From Ursus arctos (taxonomy: Eukaryota > Chordata > Mammalia > Carnivora > Ursidae), in contig NW_026622908.1 in the NCBI RefSeq assembly GCF_023065955.2, forward strand, positions 48,209,367 to 48,273,366: a stretch of 64,000 bases of DNA. Reading direction: 5' to 3'. Within the stretch, counting starts at the first letter, position 1. Each line of letters starts with the position of its first letter. The position numbers and the translations under genes are program-made. The notes below the pieces were generated by a model, which searched no databases, had not been told where the DNA came from, and saw only the letters and a list, made by a program, of their open reading frames with translations. Of the stretch, positions 13,101-24,118 are shown piece by piece.

Positions 13101-16100
13101 ATGGAGACACAGATGCCAAATCCCGGCCCACAACCATGCAGCTGCGCTGGGACAGTCACAGCCGCGCATGGAGCAGGCCGTCGACATGCAGGCTCAGAGG
13201 TACGGTCCTCTAGGCTTCCGCTAGCCAAGCCTTCACGTGTGCAAGGTCTGCACTCCCTTCAAATGGGATGCCAACTCCGTCCCCCGCCCGTCTCCCCACA
13301 CTGTGGGGCACAGCCTCTGCTCCTCTCTTCCCTCTGTGTCAGCACTCGCTTGGCCTTTTCTCCAGAGCCGGGGGGTGGGGGTGGGGTGGTGGTCAGGGTC
13401 CTCTCCAGCCTCCTGCACCGTGGGTGCTGGACTTGGAGTCACCCTTGGGTCTTCTCCAGCTGGGCTCGCTCATGTGCCACTTGGACCTCTCTGCACACAC
13501 AGCAAGAGCTCAGTGTCCACATGCTGCACTGGCGGATACTCCAGGGAAGTGAAGGCTGCCTGCGTGACATGGGAACAGGCCCCTGCTTCCAGGGAAGGAG
13601 AGCAGAGCGTCTGGGACAGGGGACACCACAGCTGCCCCCTGCAGCACACACCTGAGCCCAGCACGACACCGAGCCTACAGAGGGCCTAAGTCCCCGTGCA
13701 TCTATGGCTTTGTAACCTTTGTAAAGAAAACAGCAGGTCTACAGCTACAAGCTAAGACACGTCTAAGGCGTGTCTCCAAGTCTCTGGGACGCTCCTCAGC
13801 AAAAGAAGGAAGACTCACGAAGGCCCTTCGAGCCTCTACAAAGCAGACAAGCAAAAGCAAGCACCTACAAGCAAAGGAGAACTTCTTAGCCCTGCCCAGC
13901 ACTATCGGGTGTGTGGTCTGCCCCATGGCCGTTGTGGCGGAAGAGGAGAGAAGCTGTGAGATGTTGAAAAGGCACGAGGGAGCGGGGAGGAGGAAGTCTG
14001 AGAAACTGCCACCATCTGCCTTCCCACCCAGAGCCCTCGGACGAGGCAGCACCCCCACCGACTGGCTTCACAGCTTCACGCTGCAGATGTTTTAGTGGAT
14101 TTCTAAAAAGCACTTAACCTATGTTTACTCACTTCAGGAAAACGGATCAACCTCTGAAAGCACATTCTCCCATTAGACAGGGACCAATGTAACAAGGCAT
14201 GGGGGGGGGGTTCTCGACCAAAGCATCTACACTTACCTTCTTCAGAATTTTACCACCAAACCGGGCTCGAATACAAATACATTTAAATATAGTTCGATCG
14301 ACCGGACAGGAATTGGCATTCTGTAAGAAACAAAAATTGTATCAGGATCCCGTAGGATCATTTTCACCATGAACACCACACTCAGAATAAAGAACTCCCT
14401 CGGAAGTCAAAACTCCACTGTGCGCTGGTCATCGCATCTCTGCTGAACACTCCCTCCGATCCGAGAGGGACAGGGGCTCCCACCCTCCCCGGTCTCTGGT
14501 CTGACCTTCCGGCACCTGTGCTGCTGTCTCATGGTGGAACCACACTCCCAACTACTTCTGCTCGCGCTGCCCTCGTGTAAATCCTCCTGGCTGCTCCCAC
14601 ATGGAGTTAAGAGTCCTTCCCTGTCCTGACAGATGCCCTGCATTTTCTTCCGAAGGCTTCTGATCTTGAATCCAGGTGGTGCTGTGTGGTGTCGTGAGCT
14701 GGGCCCTCTCTCTCCATCTCTCACACTCATCTATGGCGAGCCCCACTCCCTTTCCTGTGAGATGCTACCTGCTGTCCGCTGCGTGTGGCCTGCCCTTCAA
14801 GCCCCACCACACCCCCGGGGCCTGGTCTCCATTCCCGGAGCAATTCCGGCGTAGTCGCTATCATCTTATAAATCTTAATATACAGTAGGTGACTTCTCCC
14901 TTTCTCAAAGGGACCGTCAATTCTTGGTATTTGCTTTCCCCCTCATGAATTTCACGCCTGTAGGGCTCTGGAAGCTCCAGGCAGGACGGGTGAACTGGTA
15001 GCACCACGGCCATCTCTCTGAGCTGGGACGTCCCTTCCAGAAAGTGCTCTGTCTTCACTCAGTCTCAACTGTTTTAGAAAAGCTCTTTAAAGGTCTCACA
15101 TGTCTTTTTTATGACTTACTTCTGAGTATAACTTTTCATCTTTGTTAATCCTGTGCCCAGCAATCTCGCTGAGCTTCATATTCTGACAGTTCACTTGTAA
15201 AACACCTACGTTGACAACCTTGTTATTTGCAAAGAATACCTTTTCCTACATGACGCTTCTACCTTTATTTTCACTTCCACTATCCAGTATGATACCAACA
15301 AGACAACGAGCACCTTGTCATAGTCCTCAATTTACAAGGCTTTGCTTGGCAAAAAAATCTAAACCTTGGGGCGCCTGGGTGGCTCAGTCGTTAAGCGTCT
15401 GCCTTCGGCTCAGGGCGTGATCCCGGCGTTCCGGGATCGAGCCCCATGTCAGGCTCCTCTGCTGGGAGCCTGCTTCTTCCTCTCCCACTCCCCTGCTGTG
15501 TTCCCTCTCTCGCTGGCTGTCTGTCAAATAAATGAATAAAATCTAAAAAAAAAAAAAAATCTAAACCTTAATCTAACCTGTGCCACCAATCCAGGGCCAT
15601 GCGGCGGAAGTGCCAGGGGCAGGGGAGCCCTCAAACCACACCACAGCGAGGCAGCAGACGTGTGGCCGCGAGGGCCGCATGAACGCGGCTGAGGCCCAAA
15701 CAAACTTCCAAGCTCTCTGGGAAAAAGGGGAGCAGGCCTGGGGCTAGGGCCTATGGGGTTACTGTGAACCTCGCTGGGGGAGGTGGTGGTGTGGAGGTCC
15801 ACTGCCTCCACACAGCGTCTGTGTTGGTGAAGTTCCAGGCTGGGCAGAGAGCAGACTAACAGTGCCTGACGACGGTGACAGGCAGGAGGTGGGGGCACAC
15901 ATCACCCCTCCTGTCCTCTTCTATGTCTTTGAAATTTTTCACAATAAGAAGTTTAAAAAGTAGGAAGGGGGTTATTGCTTCTCAAGTTCACCATGAGGGG
16001 CGCCCGGGTGGCTCAGCTGGTGAAGCGTCTGCCTTCGGCTCAGGTCATGATCTCAGGGTCCTGGGATTGAGCTCCATATCGGGCTCTCTGCTCAGCAGGA

Positions 16101-16147
16101 AGCTTGCTTCTCCCTCTCCTCCCCACTTATGCTGTCTCTTTCTCAAA

Positions 16148-16186
<39 letters not shown>

Positions 16187-19100
16187 AATCTTTAAAAAAA
16201 ATTAAATGAAGTTCATCGGGAAATGTACCGTGTATTTCTGATAAATTCCCTTCATCTGTTTTAACGCTGGCTCCCTTCACTGCTGGTCGTCACGACTCAG
16301 TGCCCAGTTGAATCTCGTGCTCCCATCTATGAGATGATTCCATCCAGTGGGGCCACAGCACACCGGGCTGACTCTGCCAGCCATAGATTGCCCCTAGGTC
16401 ATTTAGGGTTTCTGCAGACAGGTTCCCCAAGGGATACTGACCCAGAAATAAACCCCCTCTCTCCTGCCTCCTCATCCCATGCTCCACGAGCACATCACCC
16501 CACAGTGAGCTTTACTGGCAACCCCACGAGCCAAGAGCACACCAATCAAAGCAAAGACCAGGCTAGGACCCAACCTTACGGCCTCAATTTCTACTGTAGA
16601 TCAGAGAGCACCACCTGGCAACTGACAGGGTCACTTATAAACGGAGAGAGGTCATCCCAAAGGAAGGAAGAACCCCAGAGAGAAGCCGCCTCCCTCACCT
16701 TGGACCATTCGACAATACAATCCAGGCAGAAATAATGGGCACAGTTCTCCGGCGTCCCCACAGCCTGGTCCCTGAAGGTGTTGAGACAAATCGGGCAGCT
16801 CTCGGAATCATCATCAGAATTAAATGCACCATTGGCTTCCAACTTCCCCTGAGCGTCTACCACAGCCACTAATGCCTCCATGCCCTCTTCTCCTCTTCCT
16901 CCTTCTTCTTCAGAATCTTCAGAACCTTGAAAAAGAAGAAACGCAACTTTGTGAGCTGGAGCACTGGAAGCAAGCAGGCTACAGCCGCGCTCAGGAAGGC
17001 GTGTTTCCAAATCCCACACTGCAGAGACAGACACCTTTCCCGCAGCCCTGCCAGCACACCCATCACTGGGCACCTCACCTGAAGCGGCTCCCAAGCTAAG
17101 AGGACAGGACACCGGCTGAGCGGCCACGCCAGCTCTGCAAACGTCTACCTTGGTGCAGACTCCGAACCCCACCATCCGGCGAGCTCCCGGGGCCCGTCCC
17201 CACCTGACATGTGCCCCGAACCCCACCACCAGGCCAGCTCCCGGGGGCCCGTCCCCACCTGACATGTGCCCCGAACCCCACCATCCGGCCAGCTCCCGGG
17301 GCCCGTCCCCACCTGACACGTGCCCCGAACCCCGCCATCCGGCCAGCTCCCGGGGGCCCGTCCCCACCTGACACGTGCCCCGAACCCCGCCATCCGGCCA
17401 GCTCCTGGGGCCCGACCCCACCTGACACGTGCCCCGAAACCCGCCATCTGGCCAGCTCCCGGGGGCTGTCCCCACCTGACACGTGCCCCGAACCCCGCCA
17501 TCTGGCCAGCTCCCGGGGGCTGTCCCCACCTGACACGTGCCCCGAACCCCGCCATCCGGCCAGCTCCTGGGGCCCGTCCCCACCTGACACGTGCCCCGAA
17601 ACCCGCCATCTGGCCAGCTCCCGGGGGCTGTCCCCACCTGACACGTGCCCCGAACCCCGCCATCAGGCCAGCTCCCGGGGCCCGTCCCCACCTGACACGT
17701 GCCCCTCATCAGCACAGCAGCGTCCAGATCGTGACACCCCCCGCCCCCCGCAAAACCCTCCTCAAAACAAGGTGTTAACAAACCAACTGCTGCCAAGTGA
17801 GACCTTCCTTATAGGTCTATTGTTCTTTCTTTGGGGATGTAGGGACCATGGATTCCTAACTAGGCACTTTGGCTGTAACAGTTGTGCTCAATTTCTGAGA
17901 GATTCTGGGGCTGGGGCCTGACCAGCAGAAAAGGAGACGCTTTCAGTCCAACATAGCAGCTGATGCGTGCATTTCGTCTTCTCTCCCTCCCAAAATCCAC
18001 CACAGATTCAAATTCACCTGCACCAGAGGTGTGGCAGGCAGCGTCCTCACACGGCCCCAGGACACCACGCCATCGAACCCCTCCCAGGGTGGACGGAACC
18101 AGGGCCTCACCTAGGAACCTGCTGCTGCCTCAGGGCCCAGGGAAGGACCCCCTGTTGGCCTAACCTAATCAGGTGTGCCCTTGAAAAGCCGTTTCCCCCG
18201 CTGGTTGCAGAGAATGAAGTCAGGGGATGTGTGCCCGCAGGCGTGGAAGCAAGCTGGGGGTGTGAACTGTCCATCAAGGGGGCAGCCTCTAGTAGCTGAG
18301 GACAGTCCCCGGCCAACAGCCAGCCAGAAGCCAAGACTTCAGCCCTACTCCCTCAAGGCTCTGAATTCTGCCAACAAGCAGTGCTGTTAGAGGAGGACCC
18401 CAAGCCTCAGATGGGCACCACGGTCCCGTGACCCCTGATCAGCGAGTGAGACTGGAGCAAAGGCCAGCAACCCACACCTGGACTGCTAACCCTGGAAACA
18501 CTGAGATTATGAGCACACTGCTCTGAGCTGCTGGGTCTGTGACAGTTCGTTACACAGCAAGAAAAAAAACTAAGGAAATTGGTATGCAAAAATTTTGGAA
18601 AAGGGCAGATGAGAAGTGAGAAAGGGCTTTTCTCAGCTTTCCTCCTTTGTGATGTGCCACGTGAGCGGAATAGGCTGAAACCAGGTGATCAGATTCTCCC
18701 TGTGGAACTCTGAAAGGCAAAGAACTGGCCATCTGAGAGCCACGAGACCCTTGTGCAGCACCTGGGCACACCAAGCAATGGCCCTGAAGTCTCTGAGGGA
18801 CAGTGACCAGCAGTGACGGGAGTGGTGAAGACCTGTGCAGGTGCAGAGGCCCTGAGCCATCTACCTCCATCTACCCCTCAGGGGCTGCTGGCGATGGTCC
18901 CGACTCAACAAGGGATCACAGTGAGGAATGTGCAGACAAGTGCACTGGCCTGGCTTGGCCGCAGGCCTGAAATCCCCAGTACAGATGAGTGCAGGGTCCC
19001 CAAGAAGAGCACGGTCTATGCTCGAGCCAGAGATGGGGGTGCCTTGGGGCTGCACCCTGCACAGGCCACTGTGACTCACGGTTCCACGTCCATCACAGCT

Positions 19101-22100
19101 CCCTGTGGAGCAGTACATGCTTGGCCTGGAGAGCTGGGCTAAAACCACAGATCAGAGCCCTAAGTTCTCAGTTTTTGTGGTAAGACTTAAACAGATAATA
19201 TATTTTCTTAAAGATTTTTTAAAAAAGATCTTATTTATTTGTCAGAAAAAGAGAAAGCACAAGCAGCAGGAGCAGCAGGAGTGCAGGAGGCAGAGGGAGA
19301 AGCAGACTCCCCGCTGAGCAAGGAGCCCGATTTGGGACTTGATCCCAGGACCCTGAGATCGTGACCTGAGCCAAAGGCAGAGGCTCAACCGAATGAGCTA
19401 CTCAGGTGTCCCAATAATATGTATTTTTAAAGATTTATTTATATGAGGGGCGCCTGGATGGCTCAGATGGTTAAGTGTCTGCCTTCAGCTCAGGTCGTGA
19501 TCCCAGGGTTCTGGGATCGAGCCCCACGTCAGGCTCCCAGCTCAGCAGGGAGGCTGCTTCTCTCTCTGCCTCTCTCCCCTGCTCATGCTCTCTCTCTCTC
19601 TCTCTCTCAAATGAATAAATAAAATCTTAAAAAAAGAAAAAAGATTTATTTGATAGGGAGAGAGAGCGTGCATGCGTACATGTTTGTGCAAGCAGGGGGA
19701 GGGGCAGAGGGAGACAGAGAGGGGAGAGGAGGAAAGAGAGAGAATCTCAAGCGGACTCCTCGCTAAGTGTGAAGCCTGACATGGGGCTCAATCTCAGGAC
19801 CCTGAGTTCATGACCTGAGCTGAAATCAAGGTTGGACAGTCAACTGACTGAGCCACCCAGGTGCCCCTTAAGTAGATAATACTTAAAGTTGGAAATTCAG
19901 TAAACTGTAATCAAGCAAGCAATTTTCAAGGATAAATACTAGGGCAAGAAAGGCAACAAGTAGAAAGAGCTGTTCTGGGAAGGGCCAGGCCTGTAGGGAT
20001 ACAGGAAATGCACTTTCAGAAGGACTCCCTTCTCAAGGTCTGACTACACTTCCCACCTGCTAAGAAGAGTCAGCCACCTTTCAAAGGCTGGTGTGGAAGG
20101 AACAAAGGGCATTCGATTAAGCTGACAGGCTAGGCTAACAGGCCCTCCCTTCCTGCAGCACCTCCCCACCTGCAGGCCCTGCACCTGCATTTCCTTCCCT
20201 CCTGGGCACTCAGCTCTGTGCGACATCTCTTTACAGCAGCACTCTGTCTGCTAATTCCAGGCCACCTCCTCCTGTCCTTCACATCACAGCTTAGACAAGG
20301 CTCTCTGGAAGCTTCTCCTCACCACGCCATGTCCACAGAACCACTCTTCTGGCAATGCCCCTACACACCCACTCTGGCCATGTATCACCCTTGTCATAAC
20401 TGCTTCTTTATGCCACTGTCTTTGCAGCTAAGTGGTGAGCTCAGGAACAGCAGGAACCCCAGCTGAGCTGGCTTCTGTACTCCTCCAGGCCCCACCCCGA
20501 TTCTTTGGCATCCAGCAGGCCCTCAAACCTTTGCTTATGGGACGAACCAATGTCTTCTTCCTTCAGCCCTGCCAATGTCAAGTGTCTGTGCCTGAGACCT
20601 GCTTCGGGTAAGCCCAACGCCCCACCTCAAGGGGGGGACAAGCAGAACTATATTCGTGACCTGCAAACTCAGGACAGAATTTCATGTCCCTGTGTACAGG
20701 ATTCAAAATCTAGCTGTGGACAAGTATGTCACCAATACACACGAAGTTGCAACTCACATCTGCTCAGGCCACTGCAGTCCTGCTCACATTCTAACACTGG
20801 TAACCACAACAGCCTGAGAGACTGTGATACAAAGATCATGTTATTTCCTTTAGGACCATGCCTCTCCCTACCTGATGACTGTGCCAGAAGGAAAGCAGCT
20901 GTGAGCCAAACTTCCAAAGTCCAGCACCCTATCAGCAAAGGGCCAAGAGTGCCCTCCCTCTGTGGAAGGTGACCACAGCTGATCTCGGACAGGGTGACCC
21001 CACCTGGGGACCTTGGAGGCCATGCAGCAGACAGGGAGGCTAGAAGGGACAGGGAAGGAGGTGCTGTGAGCCCAACCAGAGCCCCTTACGGCAACATTCT
21101 CTGTACAGAAGTTCAAGGGCACAGATGTCAACCAGCGTAAACGTGCTGGGAATTCCTTAATAAAGTCACTTCCTGCACTTGCCAATTCTCTCAGGGGCTC
21201 TGGTCAGAAGAATGAGAGGAAGCCATGAATGGCTCCACCGACCTGGCCTGTTGAGTCCTGGCCTCAGGCCCCAGCAAACCTCAGCTCATGCTACACCTGC
21301 CCTGTACCCGGTGTGTGCGTGCGAGCGTGCGTGCACACGCAGGGAGCACGAGTCACCAAGAGCCCTCTGCTCACTGTGCCAGGAAATCCACTCTGCCACG
21401 CTCACCCTGGAAAGACCCCAGTTCATGCTGCTCCACACGCTCAGTCATTTTAACCTTTAATGAAGTTGTGTTGTCAAACTGAACTGTGAAACAAAGGATT
21501 ACAACAGAAGCGAGCCACTGCCCCAGCGGAAGGTGAGGTCTGCCGGCAGGGGAGCCTCTCCCCAGCTCCTCACAGCCCTCGGCTGGCCAGTGGGGTCAAG
21601 GCATCAACTCCACCCACAGTGTTTTATAAACAGCGGTCCCCGCCATGACGAAAGGAAACACAGGTGGCCGCTCAAATGGCAGGATTCTCACCGGATTGGT
21701 CCTCCGGGCCCCCGTCCGCGTCCTCTCCGTCGGTGCTGTAGCTGCGCTCGCTGCCCGTGTCGTCCTCAGAGCCGCCACTGGTGCCATCACTGCTTTCTTC
21801 TAAAGCAAAAGAGGTGGAAACACAGGCCCCGAGAAAGTCACAACCAAGGCAGCAAAGAGTGAGGGCTGTTTCACTGATGCACAGAGGTGCTCAGAAGCGC
21901 CTGCCAAACGGACTACGAGTGGCTGCCCAGATGGGGACGGAAGTTGGGCTGGGTGGGGACAGAAGTAGGGAAAGCGGACTCCGCACATGAGGTGGCCTTG
22001 CTGCTTCTGAGAGGTGCAAGCCGCAAACACTTGTTCCTTCACTTCTGGGTGGAAGGGGTGGGAGGCTGGCTCACCAGCATTGCTGTCCAGGGCAGCGGGG

Positions 22101-22168
22101 CTGAGTCTCGGGTGTCCATCTGGCCCTGGGCTTCGGTCCACAAGCTCGTCCAGGCTGTCGTCATCCAT
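1..22168 (-). CDS. PHRF1: PHRF1, PHD and RING finger protein 1 (3' part beyond left edge)
   Basis: Coding exons, in transcript order (minus): 22075-22168 (start codon 22166-22168), 21692-21799, 16699-16925, 14237-14320, 12765-12883, 9111-9208, 8746-8921, 7947-8076, 4696-4823, 3363-3544, 2892-3011, 2232-2386, and 1-1115 running off the edge. All have AG/GT borders, and phases match across every junction, giving residues 1-912 of about 1650 in human. The protein starts MDDDSLDELV, followed by an acidic Ser/Asp/Glu-rich stretch. Then come a RING (residues 111-151), a PHD finger (190-234), Arg/Lys-rich SR-like segments, and a long Ser/Pro-rich region. The SR repeats and C-terminal SRI-like part of the family are outside the window. 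Known family role: nuclear E3 ubiquitin ligase that acts on TGIF in TGF-beta signalling and binds H3K36me marks through the PHD. The neighbour on the far left should be IRF7. The identification is very secure; single exon borders are hand-set. Confidence 0.95.
1239..1403 (+). mobile_element. Carnivore tRNA-Lys SINE (SINEC)
   Basis: It has a GGGGCATCTGGGTGGC head, a GGCTCAGGTCATGATCCC body, and an (AAAT)n tail. It lies in the PHRF1 intron between exons 14 and 13, antisense to the gene. It is a diverged copy. Confidence 0.9.
1831..2036 (+). mobile_element. Young arctoid-type SINEC with perfect 15-bp target duplication
   Basis: It has head GGGGGCGCCTGGGTGGC, body GCGTGATCCCGGCG, and a polyA tail of about 17 A. 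A perfect duplication, AGAACTCAGAAAACT, lies at 1816-1830 and 2037-2051. The intact duplication and long A tail mean a recent insertion. Confidence 0.95.
2232..3544 (-). other. PHRF1: PHRF1 exons 11-13
   Basis: Exons 3363-3544, 2892-3011 and 2232-2386 encode NEATARSRIARTLGLRG, ADIGVASLSLFGDPYELDPF, SPLSAKRRVLSQSALRSHRP and VPDLVGSILSGQTLLMMNGA...HRDGSLSAKR. These are all highly conserved with human PHRF1. The acceptor of exon 12 is a tandem CAGCAG (bases 3009-3014 region). Using the second AG would drop one serine codon without shifting frame. Confidence 0.9.
4696..4823 (-). other. PHRF1: PHRF1 exon 10, lysine/arginine-rich
   Basis: This 128-bp exon encodes GRRKKVSGRRKTQSR...KKRKGRKSK, a strongly basic, Ser-containing segment. 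It corresponds to the human RRRKKVPGRKK region. Phase is 1 in, 0 out. The donor AAAG|GTAGCC is a weak match to consensus, so inclusion may be variable. Skipping would shift the frame. Confidence 0.85.
6960..7185 (+). mobile_element. Possible old L1 3' fragment
   Basis: CGCATCAACAAATTGTGGCG, then a GCTGAGTGACAACCCAGCAC part and AACAGGCAAAACTAAC, resemble the end of L1 ORF2 and the 3' tail. It is heavily decayed, in a PHRF1 intron. Confidence 0.4.
7947..8921 (-). other. PHRF1: PHRF1 exons 8-9, helical and Arg-rich linker
   Basis: Exon 8746-8921 encodes GPVSEEEVSLLLADVVPTTS followed by an Arg-rich TRAIARTRQSERVRATVNRN segment. Exon 7947-8076 encodes SSLLDETIEAVAAGLSTAVY and ends in a KRRRR basic cluster that could serve as a nuclear localisation signal. 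Both match the human protein closely. The junction is phase 0 and the second exon ends in phase 1. Confidence 0.9.
9111..12883 (-). other. PHRF1: PHRF1 PHD-finger exons (12765-12883 and 9111-9208)
   Basis: The two exons join in phase 2 through a glycine codon. The C4HC3 ligands are complete: C190, C193, C205, C208, H213, C216, C231, C234, within FCEVCGRSDREDRLLLCDGC and YHMECLDPPLQEVPVDEWFC. The DEWFCPEC ending and the DRLLLCDGC core are standard PHD features. In the family this finger reads histone H3 methylation. Nothing is missing. Confidence 0.94.
9305..9560 (+). mobile_element. MaLR-type LTR relic
   Basis: GACTGAGTTGTGTCCCCCCC, GTTGAAGCCCTAATGCCCAA, ATTTGGAGATGGGGTCTCTG and GAGGGTGGGGCCCTGACCC follow the order of MST/MLT1-like LTRs. 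It is in a PHRF1 intron and strongly diverged. The family name is from memory. Confidence 0.55.
15368..15552 (+). mobile_element. Young SINEC with perfect 17-bp target duplication
   Basis: The copy is complete, with head GGGGCGCCTGGGTGGC, body GCGTGATCCCGGCGTTC and an A-rich tail. Target duplication AAAAAAATCTAAACCTT lies at 15351-15367 and 15553-15569. It is in PHRF1 intron 4, antisense to the gene. Confidence 0.93.
15997..16203 (+). mobile_element. SINEC with expanded AAAT tail
   Basis: It has head GGGGCGCCCGGGTGGC and an older body type (GTCATGATCTCAGGGTCC). Its tail has grown into about ten AAAT units (16145-16188), a likely polymorphic microsatellite. It lies in PHRF1 intron 4. Confidence 0.92.
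16145..16188. repeat. (AAAT)n microsatellite
   Basis: About ten AAAT units in a SINE tail. Confidence 0.9.
17163..17706. repeat. 54-bp minisatellite, about 10 units, in PHRF1 intron
   Basis: The CGAA landmark recurs at 17163, 17217, 17272, 17326, 17381, 17435, 17489, 17543, 17597 and 17651, so spacing is 54-55 bp. Each unit holds CACCTGACACGTGCCCCGAA and a CCAGCTCCCGGGG segment. Two subtypes alternate (GGGGCCCGTCC and GGGGGCTGTCC). The array lies in the intron between exons 3 and 4. Because most units are multiples of three, long frames stay open on both strands. Confidence 0.95.
18155..18580 (+). mobile_element. Possible decayed LTR element
   Basis: CTAATCAGGTGTGCCCTTGA at the left, GCAGCCTCTAGTAGCTGAGG in the middle, and GTTCGTTACACAGCAAGAAA at the right keep the order seen in MaLR/MER-type LTRs. 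Divergence is high and the family is unclear. Confidence 0.35.
19212..19412 (-). mobile_element. SINEC, first of an inverted triplet
   Basis: In reverse orientation it shows AAGATCTTATTTATTTGTCA at the tail side and ATGAGCTACTCAGGTGTCCC at the head side. It is sense to PHRF1. It faces the plus-strand copy at 19447 across about 35 bp. Confidence 0.88.
19447..19641 (+). mobile_element. SINEC, middle of an inverted triplet
   Basis: It has head GGGGCGCCTGGATGGC, a TC-rich microsatellite near 19585-19608, and an AATAAATAAAATCTT tail. It directly abuts the next, reverse-oriented copy. Confidence 0.9.
19642..19867 (-). mobile_element. SINEC, third of an inverted triplet
   Basis: In reverse orientation it has AAGATTTATTTGATAGGGAG (tail side), an AG-rich tract, and ACTGAGCCACCCAGGTGCCC at the head side. 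Its tail meets the tail of the middle copy with no spacer. Confidence 0.88.
20225..20540 (+). mobile_element. L2 (LINE-2) 3' fragment
   Basis: Text such as CTCTCTGGAAGCTTCTCCTC, a run of short exon-like C/T words, GTGGTGAGCTCAGGAACAGC and GGCATCCAGCAGGCCCTCAA fits an L2 3' end. It is in the first coding-side intron region of PHRF1. Confidence 0.5.
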
Positions 22169-23811
22169 CACTGGACATTGGCGTTCAGCTCTGCAATAAA
22201 CCAGAGTCAAAAAGTTCCCAACCGTCCTGGGATGCAACACTCCCCTCCTGAAAGCCCAACAGTCACTCGCTATACAGCACGACCTAGTGACGTGTTCATC
22301 CGTAAGACAGGGAAGCCAAGCCATGAGACAGAATACAAACAAAGCAACTCAAACCACAAAGCTGTGCATACGTAGGAGAAAAGACACTGGTTCCCATCCA
22401 CAGAGCAACGTTCAAAGTCAAATCTCAATTTATAATGAACCTAACTTAGCTTTAGTCTGGCAACGTTTTGTTACATCAGACACCTGTAATACCTTAACAC
22501 TCCTGAGGAACCCTGACACCAGGCACGGGTGAACTGGCTTATCACAAGCTGAGGAAAGCAGAGATTTCAACATAGCTGGGTGGGAGGTGTCAGAAGGGCC
22601 CAGATGGCTAACAGGACCCTCTCCCTGCACTCTCCTGCCATGTCACTCTCAGCCACCTCTGCTCAGCAGGTCACCACTGGGAGGCCACGTGTTAGCTGAG
22701 GCTGCTCCGACCTCACCCTAAGTGCACCCACAGGGCGCAGAGGTCGGGCTCACCTCTCAGCCACCGCGTCCACCCTGATTTCCAAGTGGGGACACCTATC
22801 CTACCTACTCTGTCCTGCCACTACAAGGACAACACAGAAGACCTAGACAGATGACCTCACAAATGTAGCAAAACAATCTACCTCCTTTGCCAGACCTCCA
22901 ACTTTGGACCCCAAATAAGAGGTCCTTTCTCAACAATGCGACCTCATTTCCCAGGTGACTGTCAGAGAAAACACTTCTTAGAGAGAGCCCTTCAGTAACT
23001 CACCAAGACAGGATGAAGAAAACCCTCCCTGGGGTACAGTGTGCTTTGGGCCAAGTCCACTTTCCATGGTCAGAGGAAAGGGATCACACAAAAGACAAGA
23101 AGGCAGAGGGGCAAGGCAAGAACCGGGTAAGGAGGGCTTGGCCAGGTGAGGCTGTCTTTGGGGATCCCACAGGCAGGCGTCTCCCCCATGGGCCGTGTGC
23201 CACTACCAAGAGCCTCACCTGGCAACCAGAGGAGGGCTATCACCACCACCTCTGTACGGATGCTCCCAGAAAACAGTCTCCTGGTGGGGCTAAGGCCAGA
23301 TTCAGATTCTGGAGCGCCTAACTGCCCTTACAAAGCCCCAGATTCTAGGATGAGGTTTCCTAAAATAGTGAGGGCATGTTAATTTGATGAAACTATCAAC
23401 TGGCTCATATTGCTTCTACCTAGAAACAGTACACTAAGAGGTGCTTTTGTAGAATTATTCACCCCCTAGGCCACCACCTTCCTTCTACTTAGTGTTCTAT
23501 GGTTAAGAAAATGAGCCATGGTCCCACTCAACTAAGGGTCTGCACCCTCACTGCTTGGTGACTCAGCAACACAGCAGGGACCCAGCTCCTGGCCATGACT
23601 CCTGCTGGAGGCATACAGACCACAGGAAGTGACAGGGCCACGGCACTTCCAGGAGGATGACACCTCTCCTGTGGGGTCAGGGAAGAGGACCTAGAACTCT
23701 CTGGCCATTGTCATCACCATTCCCACAACTGGACTCCACAAAGTCATCCTGGGACACGGCCCCAAAGTGTTCAGCACATTTCCTGCCCTATAGGGAGGTA
23801 AATACCTTTTC

Positions 23812-24118
23812 AGGTTGGCCCCTGAAAAACATGGGTTTGAACAGCACAAGTCCACTTGCACCTGCAAATTTTCGGACAAATACAGTACTATAAATGTGTT
23901 TTCCTTCCTTAACGATTTTCTTAGCAGTATTTTCCCCTTCAGCTTACTTTAGTAGAAGAAACACGCGTTCATCAACTGTTTACATTATTGGTAAAGCTTC
24001 CATTCAACAATACACTCTCAGCAATAAAGTCTTTGCAGAGTCAAAAGTTATACATGGATTTTCCACTGCATGGGGATCGGTGCCCCTAATCCCCGCGTTG
24101 TTCAAGGGTTGACTGTAC
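23812..24118. mobile_element. Tigger-type (Tc1/mariner) DNA transposon relic
   Basis: The left end CCTGAAAAACATGGGTTTGA and the right end CGCGTTGTTCAAGGGTTGAC form approximate terminal inverted repeats. The inside has GTTATACATGGATTTTCCAC. It is in PHRF1 intron 1 and non-autonomous in size. The subfamily is not assigned. Confidence 0.65.

Larger units (their letters stand above)
14237..16925 (-). other. PHRF1: PHRF1 RING-finger exons (16699-16925 and 14237-14320)
   Basis: Exon 16699-16925 encodes the acidic lead and ESCPICLNTF...CAHYFCLDCIVEW. Exon 14237-14320 continues NANSCPVDRTIFKC. Metal ligands visible are C111, C114, C129, H131, C134, C137 and C148. The eighth position is D151 (CPVD) in place of the usual Cys, as in human PHRF1, so this is a family trait and not a lesion. 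The 84-bp exon is exactly 28 codons. This is the E3 catalytic module that recruits the E2. Confidence 0.93.

Noticed and set aside
16926..17796. Upstream extension of the PHRF1 RING exon frame as coding
   Set aside because: A clean acceptor (TTTTTCAAG) at 16926 joins in phase to exon 3. The extension is intron plus minisatellite.
17211..17921. Repetitive protein-like frame (CPEPRHPASS units) on plus
   Set aside because: It is only the translation of the 54-bp minisatellite, whose unit length is a multiple of three.
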